DNA from: Plasmodium coatneyi | Lineage: Eukaryota > Apicomplexa > Aconoidasida > Haemosporida > Plasmodiidae | Assembly: GCF_001680005.1 (NCBI RefSeq) | Contig: NC_033568.1 | Span: 992,001 to 1,056,000, forward strand | DNA: 64,000 nucleotides | Direction of reading: 5' to 3' | In this document: positions 35,517-47,500 of the stretch, one piece after another | Layout: every line of letters starts with the position of its first letter | Position numbering within the stretch: the first letter of the stretch is position 1 | Program-made: the position numbers and the translations under genes | The notes under the pieces: model-generated | What the model saw: the letters and a program-made list of their open reading frames with translations, nothing else | The model's database searches: none | What the model was told of the DNA's origin: nothing

Positions 35517-37071
35517 TTAGTTCCACTGCTTGCTGCCGATAACTGTACGCAAAAATAAAAACGAAAAAGTGAAAAATCAAAATGTTTCAGCATATTTTAA
35601 ATTACACTTTGTCAGATTTTTTCACGACACTGTTATGTACTATGAGGGAAATGGTATGGTGTGCGCTCTTTTTATCACTCTCATGTGTCGATCTACCTGA
35701 ACAGTTAATGCAAAGTTGGCAAAGAACGTTGTGATCCCCAACTAGCAGATACACCTTGTCCATCATGTGCCTGGCAAAAGGGGGGGGTAATTTTAAAATG
35801 GCGCCATGTAGATGCAAAGGAAAAAAAAAAAAAAGTAACAATATAAGTAAATTGCAACAAATTGATATGGATGATTGAAGTGAATTTTCCTACCATCCGC
35901 AACTTCCCGTGCTGAAAATTCGTGGCTCCAATTTTAATTTTATGTTATCCGATATGTTGCAAAGTAGAGACTCGGAATTGTCTAGGAAGTAATCCTTCGT
36001 CATCACGTTGGCTGGTTACAAGGGGAAAGGGAAGGGGGGCAAACGAGCCAAAAGGTGTGCACATGTGCGTATACATATATGTATATATGGTGCTGTCAGA
36101 ATCGCATTACGAATTTAGAGCAAAAAAAACGTGAGTCTATCCCCAATTGGCAGGAAGGGAGGATTGAAGGACGGGGTAACTTTCTTTTAACATTTAAGAA
36201 CATTGAGCTAAAATCAATTGGTTCCATTTTAGTACCTTGTTTTTTCCTAGCAGAAAGGGGTTCGTCATTTTTTTTCCTCCTTTTGGATGAACTTCTATCA
36301 TTGCTATCTGACTCTGCACTAGACGATTTATCATCATTCAAGTTTTCCTTTTTTACAATCTCTCCCTTCGTCTTGTTCTACAAAAAGTGTTCGTGGGTTT
36401 AAAAATGGGTAGGCAATTTTTTATTCGTTTAAATAGTACACAATGTGCGAGATATAATGCCGTGATAGAGGTGTACACAAATGATGCGATATTGAGGCTC
36501 TCTAAAAATGCCATGTGTAAGCAATGTTCGAGGTGCCTGTTCAGACTTACCTGGCTATTGCGCCTTTTCCTCGAATTGCAGTTTTCCCCATTCTGATCAG
36601 CCTTGTCATTCGTTTCTATGCTGTGCGTGTTTGCATCCTTAGCGCGCAACTCTTCATTTTTTTTCCTATTTTCCTCTTCCAGGAGGCTTGTCAATACCTT
36701 GGCAACAATGTCGTTAATCTCTTTTTTCCTTTCATACAGGGAATTTTCTTCCAAGTTAAAAATCTCTTCTAGCTTTTTTCGGACGTATCTTCTGCTTATT
36801 TGGGTAGCCGATTCTATCGAAACGAAGGATCTGCGGAAGGCGAGGAGGGGAATTTTATTTCTCCAAAAATGTAAAGAAGTAAACGAAAACACTGTTGCAT
36901 TTTTGTGCACCTGTGTGGAAAAAACAAAAAAAACTGTCACGTAAAGACAAAACAAGAACAGGTGTAATCCCTTCATTTGGAGTGAACAGAAGAATGTCTT
37001 TCCTATTCTCATTTTTTATATTACCTTGTCGCCTTTTCTAGCTCCTCAGCGGATATGTCTTCAACACCCAT
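35517..37071 (-). CDS. DEK-C-like domain protein, six exons, about 228 aa
   Basis: Exons on the minus strand: 37071-37025, 36830-36551, 36377-36236, 36011-35894, 35770-35697 and 35542-35517. Introns are GT-AG, and phases 2, 0, 1, 2, 1 are consistent from the ATG to TAA. The N-terminal 70 residues (ISRRYVRKKLEEIF...EINDIVAKVL) resemble the DEK C-terminal winged/helical domain also found at the start of some SWIB proteins, which bind DNA/chromatin. A low-complexity basic/serine linker follows (likely nuclear). The last 70 residues include spaced cysteines (SCGW ... LCQLCINC) that could bind zinc. Nuclear or chromatin function is an inference. The final tiny exon (VIGSKQWN) is the weakest part. 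Confidence 0.7.
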
Positions 37072-40000
37072 TTTGAAAAAATTTAACCAAATGACCCCAA
37101 AAAAAAGAACGGAGAAATTTTTAACCTTTTACACAATATTTATAAAAATGTTCTACGTATGTAGGCACGCGAAAATGATGCTGTTCCAATGCGATATCTC
37201 ACAACTGAATTGAATAATTTTAAATTATTCAACTTAAATAAATATGAGGAAAGATATGGCATATGCGAACAGGCAAAAATAAAACAATAAAAAAAATAAT
37301 AAAAATAAAATGATAGCATATATTACGAACATTTAAAAGTACGAAAAAAAAAAAAAAAAAAAAAAGCTTTTAAAAATAAGTGGAACAATCGAAAAGGGCA
37401 TAAATTCGGAAGAAAAATTGTTGCTTCATGCAGAATGGAAAAATTTTGAGAGCGCATAAGGGGCAAATGGTTTTCGTTCAGTTAACCTGAGTCAGTGACG
37501 TAACTTTTTTTTTCTGGTTATCGGGTTTCTCGCATTTATTGTGTCCGCGCTTTCCCTCCTTCCCTGTGGTGTATAGATTTCTTATTCGATGCCACACAAT
37601 CGCGTGGTAAGCCTTTTCCGTTAAAATTGATGTACTTGTAAAAAGCCACTTAAATTAAATTCCAGTTTTTTTTCTACCGCGCTTGGTCATTCGTTAAATA
37701 TATGTTCATAAAATTAAGGGTGATAAAATTGAGGAAAATTCATGCCAAGCTTAAAAATATTACTTCTCAAGGAGTTTCCATCCAAGGCTTTTAGCAATTC
37801 GAAACTTTTTCACAATGGAACAATCTCACATTTGGTATACCAAAAGGAAAAGCAGAGATGGTTTTTCTTTAAAGGGGAAAATTGGGTGATATAATATGTG
37901 TAGTTTACGTGCTTATGGATATCATCTTACATAAATGTAACGTCACAGCTCATGGAAGGATTCCCCCTTTTTTTTTTTTTTGTTTTTTATTGGCACACGT
38001 TGCATATAAAAGTTCTTACCACGGATGAGTATTTTCAAAGTTGTCAATCCTAGGGAAGTGTGTAAAAGATTAATAACAATCTTGTGTTTTATTTATTCAT
38101 TTTTTCCCACCCGAGTGTAATAACGTGAAGGGAAAATGTTCTTAAGAGAGAGAAAAAAAACACACACACCCTTAAAGCGTACAGTACATTATCTCCATTT
38201 TACATTTAATTTTATGGGATCAATTTTTACACATGAGAAAAATGTCAAATGAGTCAATTATATAAATATGTACCGTGTAGCATATGATTAGAAAAACCGC
38301 AACATGTTGCGCATACCTTTTCTTATGCGTGTTTTGTTTGGTGGAGAATTAAATGTGTGCGCGGGAGGAAATATTTACACACGCTCTTTCCATTTTTCAC
38401 TTTTCTAAAATGGTCCTTTTGCTGCGAAACACCATTGTTGAGGAGAAATGTGCTAACAGTTAAGTAGGAGTGTTATCCTTTTTTTTTTTTTGTGGACTGT
38501 TAACAATCAATAAAGTGTGCTTCCAATTTGGCAAAAAAAGATGTAACAATAGGGAAAATATATTTAAAAAAGTACCAAGTATGGATAATCAGGCAAGTGT
38601 ACCACGATTCATGGAGGATGATATGCTCCCCCCTCCCCGTTTTTACATCCATTGGAGGAGCAATTTTCATGTCAACCTGCGTGGAGCTCTTTCTTATGCA
38701 CTTTTGCGTTTTTTTAAAGTATGATCTGAGGCTTTATATGTACATATAAAATTTGTAAATATTGTCTTTCTCGAGTGTGTAATTGAGAAACTGCCTAACA
38801 TTTGATAATTTTTTTTTTACACATTAATGGGAAGGGGGCGTAGCTGAGTCCTCGCCTGTGGGGGAGATTTAGTCGATGGTTTTGCATTTCGCTCCTACAC
38901 TCTTTACGCATTTGCGCTTTTTCGTTTTGCACTTTTTCGTTATACAATTTTTCTTTTTTCCCCTCTACGTTTTTTCCGCCTTTGAGAAATGTAATATCTG
39001 AGCTAGCCAAAATGTTCCACCACAGCACATTACATTTCGGAAAAAAAAAAAAAAAAAAAAATTGCACTTAATATGCTGTGAATGTATATGTGCATGTGAA
39101 GAAATAAGCCGAAGCTTTGGCGCGCCCTTTTTTTTTTTTTTTCTTTCCCTCGGGGAGAAAAAATGGTAAAAGAAAAATAGCAAAAAGGGGCGACAAGTAA
39201 CCCGAAGCAGACGCCACACATCACTGCTCGCAAGGATTAACGCGATAATACAATGTCCTATTTTTTTTGAACATAAAAGAATTCATACATTTGAGTACGT
39301 TGTCATCAAAAAATTTGGGCACACAATAGTGAAGTCTACGTGGACAGAAGAATTTAAAGCATGTCCTTTTTTTGTTTTTATTTCCACACAAAATTGCTTG
39401 TCTACACGTTTTGAAATTTTCATGAAAGGCCAAAATGTAAAATTGGGACTGACACATACCCGCTTTCACATCGAGGGGATAAAAAAAAAAGGTAACTTTA
39501 AACAAGCTCACAGAAATACACATGTCAATTTAACGCGCTGATGGCACTTCATAAAGGTGTACGTTACGGGTGAGACTGACGAATCACCACTAAAGATAGA
39601 GCGCTTAAAGTCTTTTGAGAAAAATGGAAATATCATGTACGTGCTTGCCACATCGGAAATGCAAGCAGTTAATTTTTCCTTGCAACGTTAGCAATTGGAA
39701 GCATTTTTTTTTATCATCGCATAGGAAAGCACATGTTTACAATAATTTTTAACAAACGTCAAAATAGTGTGCAAACCGTTGTATTTTTTTTTTTTTTTTT
39801 TTACAGTGACAATTAAGCTGCTACAGTAGGAACAATGCAAGTGTACTTTTGCCGTGAGGCGAACGAGAAAAGGCAAACTATAATGTGGTTTAAACCATAC
39901 GCACTGGGAATGGTGCTCTGGGGAGATCGCATAACTATAGCGGACAGTGCTCAAAATTTTTAAACTGCTCCTTTGGTTAACTGTAAAACTGTTTTAAAGG

Positions 40001-41548
40001 GAAAGGCACGCAGAAAAACGAGCGAACAAGTGAAACCACGTAATTTGTGGAGTGATGTACACATATGACACAGGTACCTCCTCGCATTCGTTCTGGAATC
40101 ATCCTATTTGCATATGGTGTACCACGTATAACATTACGCGTGGCACAACCGAAGGAACGCGTGTAACATTTTATGCAGCTCTTGGAAGAAGAGCACAAAT
40201 GGGTTGCATTAATAATAAATGTAACGCAGGTTGTAACGCTTTTCGGTGTGCACATCGATGAGCGAAATAGCGTTGTGGAGAAGGCTGGGGGGGAGAGGCA
40301 ACGTTGAACCGCAAATTTGAGCAGATAAAGTGAACAGCAAAACTGAACCACAAACAGGTGAAAAAAAAAAAGAGTTGCCTAAACGTGGCAAAAAGCACAA
40401 AGAACAAAGTAAGCACAAAGTAAACACATAATAGAAGTATAATAACCGCACAAAGCGAAAACGGATGTGGAGTCTAAACACGGTTTTATTTTGCCAAACA
40501 TTTACACGCGTAGACAAACGCGACTTGCAGAAAATCTAAATCCTACGCTTACATAACCATTCGCCCTCATACATTGTTAAGAACATAGCAGTAATGCCTT
40601 ATTTTGTGACTTCAAAGAATTTTTAAGGCAACATGGAAATGCTTAAACATCCACATTAAGCATTTAAATCAGTTTCTTTTCATTTTTTTTTTTTAATATT
40701 TCACCACTTTTTTGAAATACTTTTTTTACTATAATTTTATTTATTTATTTATTTATTTTTTTTTTTCGTAGCCCTTCTTTCATAACCCTTGTTTTCTTTG
40801 CCCAAAATTTCTTCCACTTTTATTTTCTTAACACTTTTTTTTTTTTTTTTTAAATAATTACGCCTTTTGTGAGTACTTTTGCATTATATTCTTTACCTCA
40901 TAAGAGAACAATATGATGCGTGATAATGTAATAAATGTAATTTTTCTTCCTTCATTTTTACCCCAAATGTAAGCATATATACATACGCGCATATGTACAC
41001 GTGTACGCAAGATTATGCGTATAACATATATATACATATATAATACCGTATATATATGTACGCGTTATATACCTATTTATGCAAACACCCCACCCCCATA
41101 TGCCATCAGTACAATTTTGCATACTCCTATGATGCAACGTATGATACAGTGTATGATATGTAGCGTATGATGGATGCAGCGCATTTTATACCTAACTTAT
41201 GCCTGCAATCTTAACCCCTATGTACGCATAAATGTTCATCCAAAGAACGGAAATTACTTAAGTTTTAAAAGAATGCCAAAAATTATGCCATCAAAAGGTA
41301 TAAAAAGTTAAGTAAATAAAGAGAATTAAGTAAAAAAAAAAAAAAAAAAAAGCGAGGAATATGTGAATACGGGGAATAACCCTATGAACAAAGATAACGA
41401 ATAAAAAAGCAAAAAGAAATAGGAATAACATAAAATCAAAAAGCCAAAAAAATGTTCAATCAAACCAAAACAAGAAACACACAAAGTTAAAAGAAAATCA
41501 GCGGATGCATTAATTAGGAAGGGTAAAACGGACATACATCCAAGCACC
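37072..41548. other. Large divergent intergenic region (4.5 kb)
   Basis: Separates the minus-strand DEK-C-like gene from the giant HSA-SANT gene, so it contains both promoters and a probable long 5' leader. It is rich in A/T runs; 40700-41080 is especially T-rich with alternating TA/CG-containing stretches (for example around 40980-41060). One possible small gene lies at 38581-38724 (separate entry). Nothing else is supported. Confidence 0.55.
38581..38724 (+). CDS. Possible small protein or first exon, 47 codons
   Basis: ATG 38581 to TGA 38722-38724. The composition is unlike the flanking sequence: an acidic/proline start (MEDDMLPPPRF) followed by an amphipathic, aromatic-rich stretch (FYIHWRSNFHVNLRG) and a hydrophobic end. 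It could be complete, or the AAA|GTATGA near its end could be a splice donor into an exon that I could not place. Small mitochondrial membrane subunits often look like this, but no family is recognised. The evidence is composition only. Confidence 0.35.
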   Translation: MDNQASVPRFMEDDMLPPPRFYIHWRSNFHVNLRGALSYALLRFFKV

Positions 41549-44500
41549 ATGAATAGTGCGCAAGACATAATCAGTTCGAATGAACAGGTTGTGAATAGAT
41601 ATAGGCTTTGCAGAACTAATGACCATAACAGGTGCATTTTTCAGCATGGCACTTACCCTGTTCATGGGATTAAAGGGCCCCCTAGGGCCGGTGTGCCCCG
41701 GGAAAGAAGCACCTGTGTAAAAATAACGGCTCGTTCGGATAGGAGCTTAAATTTGGTCAAGCGGCTTGCCAACTTGGCAAAACACGCAGATTGTGCAGAT
41801 GACGCAAATCGCACAGATCGCACAAATTATGGAGGTACCGTTTCTAGGACGCAACCCCCCGACCTGCAAATGGTGCACCGCATAACGACCCTGGTCTGCT
41901 TGAAAATATACATCTCCGTTTATATCTATATAAGCAATTTGAGGAAACTGTCCCTTTTGCTATTGTGCGAATGCTCGGCTTATGTAGCCAAGAAGTGCAG
42001 ACAGTACATGTTAAATAAAGCAAACGGAAAATGTCAAGCCATATGTAAGCACGCCATACGGACGGAAGAGGAAGAAGGAAAAAAAAAAGACAAGCAGGTT
42101 TATACTGACAAATTAGGGCGATCGGCAGGAAGGGGACACATGAGTGACTGCCATCGAATTGAAAATAATAAACGCACAAAAGTGGGGGGAAAAAATGATT
42201 ACCACCCCTATTTTGTTTCAAGCAAGTTCTACATAGATAAATCTGCCTGCGTTGGGAAGTCAACTTTTACTTTAGCTAGAAAGGTGGACGCTCCAAATAG
42301 GGGAGACGCAGAGCGCAGAAGAAAACTTTACCTTGGCTGTGTTAGCCATGTGTACACGGATAAAAGTCGTGAAGGAGTTGTAGGAAGCAACTCCTGCACT
42401 AGTAGGCCAAGTAATGATGATGATGATACATACGCAGCTAATGTAACAAGCAAAAACCGCGCAGTTAGAAGGGGACAAATCCAAGTGGTTACTCCCCTTC
42501 TGGTAAGCAGCAAGGGAATGTACACAAAAAGGAACATATTTAAAAAGAATAGTAAAAAATGTATATTTCACAAGCAAACCTGTTTTAATGCTTTCAAGAG
42601 GGGCAGTACCATTTACCCAAATGGGGTTTATACCTGTGTCAGAAATGGAGAATGTCTCAAAGTAGAGGTAAATGGAAAAAATAAAGACCATGTTAGTGAA
42701 TCATCTGACGAATTCGAAGAACCACATAATGTTGTTACGTATACCCCTTTCAACCATTTAAGTGAAGGCGTCTTCGCCGAAGAGGGTACAATAGGGGACA
42801 CCTCCCTTTCTATCCATCCTATGGTGCAAAAAATGTTAAAGATATACGTCACACTGCCGACCCTCCTTCGCTTTACCGAAACGGTAAGCGATTTTCACAA
42901 GCCCATAACCCCTTGCGCAGTTCTTATGAAGGAACCGTATGATGGGGGCGAAACCTTTTTGATTACCCCTTTTAATGTTTTAAAAATAATTGTTAAAAAG
43001 TTAAAGAGACATTATTCTTATGTCACATTCGATCTATGTTTTAAGACAAGAGTCGCATCAGAATGTGATAGAAAGAGGGCACATATTCCATGGGTTACTA
43101 AAAGCTCAAGATTTAACTACCCGGATGGGTTAAAATTCAGCAGAACAATGCTACTCGAGATATTTTTAACTTTGCCAGAGGTGGCAGAAGAGTGTCAAGC
43201 AACACCTTTCAGTTTTTTTCTTCCCCCATTTTGGAGCAAGCCCTCAGTTTTCTCTTCCTACACCACATCCGATAAAATTGATTCCTTATTTTTGCTCCCA
43301 ATTCTGTCCTCACCTTTGAACAGAAAACGTTTTAAAAACTCAGGAAAGCGTGCCCATCACATTTTAAAAAAAAGAAGAAGCTGCACTAGCAATTTTGGAC
43401 GCGCATTTATCAGCGACATCCAGTTAAGTACAAAACAATTTTTCAGAAAAAAATATTCATCCGTTTTGCGAAATCAGAAGAGGAAATTTCGCCCAAATGT
43501 GCTCATGATGGGAAAGCACAGAAGGAGGGAAGTTTTGAAACAAAAGTTTAAACGTCGCAGGGGGGGAGTACTCTCCGTAATGGCGGAGAGACCGCTCGGG
43601 AATGTGTTCAGGTTACGTAAGCACAGGATGAGCGGGACGGCAAACAGGACTAGTGAGGCAACTAAACGGGAGAACGGAACTGCAAAAGGAGCGCATGGCA
43701 CGGAAAACCTCGTCGAAGTGACCGTGTCGGGGGTGAGGGAACTCCTACCCATATCGGAACCCCTCCCAGAGCGTAAGCGCCGCTTTAATTTTATCAAAAA
43801 CAAAATGAAGGTATCCCTTTTTTTACTCAAATGTTATGATCTTTTTCCCGCCAAATATGTGCACGTGAAAATGCAACGTGTGGAACTGAGGGGGGCCAAC
43901 TGCAGCAGAAGTGGCTCCGGGGACGTGGGTAATTCGGCGATGAGAAAATGCCCAGGGGGAAGTGACAACAAGGGGAGAACAGACGATAATGGGAAAAGCG
44001 AGAAAAGCGGCAAACGTGGTGATGGAAGCCAAAGTAATAAACGCGGTAATAGCGGCCAAAACAGCAAACGTGGTGATAGCGGCCAAGGAGGCAAAAGCGG
44101 TGACAGCGGCGGTCGAAGCGGTGGCAACGGAGATGACAACAATGACGAAAAGAACAACAAAAAGAGGCACTTCGATGATAAGGGTGAGAAGAACGAAGAG
44201 GCGAATGAGAACGGGAAGGAGGGCAACAACACCAACGGGGGTAATGCTAACAGGGAAGAAGGTAGTGGGTGCGGCAAAGCCGATTCGAGTGAAGGCACAA
44301 AGAGAGGGTCCAACGTATCCTCGAACGGAGCGTCAAATGAAACCTCAAATGGATCCACAAACGGAACCTCAAACGGTGGATCAAACGTAACGTCCAACGG
44401 AACGTCCAACGTCGATGCAAACGCCAAGAAGAGGAGGGGCGAAAAGGGGAAAAGCAGAAGCAAAAACAAAGTGGACAGCACAGGCGGCGGGCCGCCGGAC

Positions 44501-47500
44501 CAACCCTCCGAGGGGAAGGATGACAGTGTATCGTTAAATAACGAGTCCCTCCTGCTGAACAACGAAAAGAAAGAAACGGTTAAGCGGAGAAAGGGAATCA
44601 GGACCGGGAAAAGAAACGGAGTTAGTGAAAAAAATGATAAATATTCACTTAACCTTCTAATCGCAGAAAATGCGTATAAAATTGTAAAAAATGGACGAGT
44701 GTACAAACCAACGGAGCCAGTCAATAGTTTCCAGACACACCATAATTTTATGCTTAGAGAAATGACGTGGATGAGTATAGATTATTATGAAGAAAAAAGG
44801 TGGAAGAAAAATGTGTCCAAAAGGTTTAGTTATCAAATGAATAATCATTTTGAAGACAGAAAAAAAAATGACAAATATTTTATCTCTTCGCAGATATCCA
44901 ATGACATTAAGATGTTTTGGTTTTTTGTTCTGAACGAGGTGAGGCCAGACTTAGTCCCCGTCGACGTGGATCATAAGGTCAAAAATAAAAATCTGCTCAA
45001 GAGGGATTTTTTTAACTCCGTCAGGAAGAATTTAAAAATGGATGGAAGTAGTCCTTCCACTAGCTTTGAAGCGAACCCCTTCACTTCGGCAAAAGATGAA
45101 CAGTTCGCTAGTCATGTCGTGGAAGACGGTGAACAACCAAGTGACAAATGTGACGACCGCCCGAGTGATTCAACCCCCAGTGGCATCCTAAGCATGGCGC
45201 GCAGCATGTTTTCGTTCAATTTTATGAATAAAGGGGAGGCGACCTGCCAAGGTAACGTCGACAATGGAAACATGGACAAAGGTAACGTCGACGCAGGGGA
45301 ACCCCCCAATTGCGCCATTCGTATGGATAACCCAACTGATGAGCAATGTGCCCCCCCAACAAGTGACGCAGACAGACAGCAGGTAGTCCAGGGAAACACC
45401 CACATGGATGAAGAAAGCATAGAGGCGTACCAAAATTATGAACAACGTCTTATCCTTTTCGAGGAAAATGTAAGCAGGGAGTTGTTAAACAAGCACGAGC
45501 ACCAAAGCAGGAGGGAGGTTGACTTTTGTGATAATTTTACGATGGAGGAGGAGTACGCCTACCGAAGTGCATACCATTATAATGAGGACTATGTGGACTA
45601 CTACTCCTGTAGTACAGACTACCTTGACTTGAGTAACCGCCTGTATATTTACTGCCTGCTATTTATGAGCATTTCATTAATGGAGGTGAATGAAAATATA
45701 TTTTATAACAATGAAAATTTAATTAATGATGGCGACGATGGAATGTACTCCGATGGTGAAGAAGGGTTGGCGATCCCGTTTGGAGGAAAGGGCAAACTGA
45801 TGTTAATGCCAAATGAAGTTAGTGATGAAGTGGAATACGCTAAACATGAGAAAAAAAGGAGAAAAAAAAAAAGGAGTGATAACAACAATTGCGGGGACGT
45901 CGCCGATGGGGGGGAGCAGTTGGAGGTGGAAGAGGCCAAATCGGGGAATGATCCAACCAAGCAGAGAGACGATGAAATTAATGCGAACAACCCAGAAAAG
46001 CATAACACAAAGATCAAGCTCGAAATTGTGAAAAAGGAAAACAAGAGCGAAATGGGAGAATACGACGAGGAAGTCTACAGGGAGTATGCCAAAAACCACA
46101 ATGATTATCATCATATGGACGATGGAGACGACTTTGATGATATGAGAAGGGTAAACGACTACACGGATCATATGTACCACATGGATTACTACGACGAGAT
46201 GGGACATATGAATAACGACATGCTAACCATGTCCAGTACTCCCCTCAACAGTGTAGATGTGAACGAGCTCCTCGTCATTCCATACTCCGCTGCCGACAGA
46301 ATAATGAGTAAAGAAACAAGTAGTAGTAACGCACCAGAACAAAACATGAGCGAATATCTAAACGAGATCAAACAGAAAAGTGTAAACGTGTGTATGAATA
46401 ACATGGAGTTATGTGGGGGAAAAACGTACCCATTCGAATTAGAATATATTAACAACGCAAATAACGACATTCACCTCCCGCTAGTAAACCTATCAGAGTA
46501 TGACGAATTCACCTTTTTTATGTATCTGTTTTATTTGAAAAACTCTCCTTATATTTTAAAAAAACAAATGATAAAGGAAAAGAGAAAACGGAAAAGAGAC
46601 TTGTCAGATGTTACCTCGGCCAAGAAAAGGACACCAAAGCGAAGGTTGAACAAGGGGGAAAATGATAAAACAGGGGAAACCGTACTGGAGAACGAAAAGT
46701 GTAAAACAAGCGAACAGTCGCTAACAAATGCGGAGGTTGAAAACACGTCATCGTTGAATGAGGTCAATGGGGAAGAGGAAAATGATCACCATTTTGATCT
46801 TTCTAAGAAGGATGACCACGCAAAGGTGGGAGTTAAAAAGGCAGGCGTGAAGGATGATGCTGGCATTAAGAACAATCATCTTGCTGAGGAGGGACACCTT
46901 TCTCGAGTGAGAGAAATCAAGGAAGGATCCACCTTCACGGAGGAACAGGAAGAACAAAAATTAAAAAGGTGGACTGGCACGAAAGAAGTGTGGACCAGCG
47001 ACGAAGTAAATTTTCTTCTCATCCTTGCGAAGACGTATATGAATTATGTGAATACCGACTGGACGCAGGTGGGGGGATATAAGAGTGAGGAACAATCCCC
47101 TGCGAAGGATCATCTGGGAGATGCCCCCAATGGAGACAATATTACTGCAGAACAGGGTGGAGGAAGCCCCACCGAAGTACTAAATGGAAAAGCAAGTAAT
47201 AACAATAGCAGCAATAACAGCAGCTATGAGGGAAGCGATTACGTGGATTTTTCGCGAAGAACGCAAGGGAACACCCCCAATGGGGAAATTCTCACTCATC
47301 ACGAGGAACATAACAACACGGTGCTTGCAGAAAAGACAATGTCACCACGGGGGGAGGTGCCCCAAAGTGGCAACTATATTTACTCCATAAACTGGAACAT
47401 CATATCCGTAGCGCTCACCTCGTACAACAGAATTAATCACGTTTACGAAATGGCGAGAACGGCAGAGGAGTGTAAGGACAAGTTCTTTTCTCTTTTCCGG

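Noticed and set aside
39300..39541. 70-codon + frame
   Set aside because: Short, AT-driven composition, no splice chain and no membrane or domain features.
43834..44724. 296-codon minus-strand frame inside the giant gene, and a 142-codon + frame at 43962-44390
   Set aside because: Both are shadows of the Gly/Asn/Ser repeat region; codon bias and neighbours support the main frame only.
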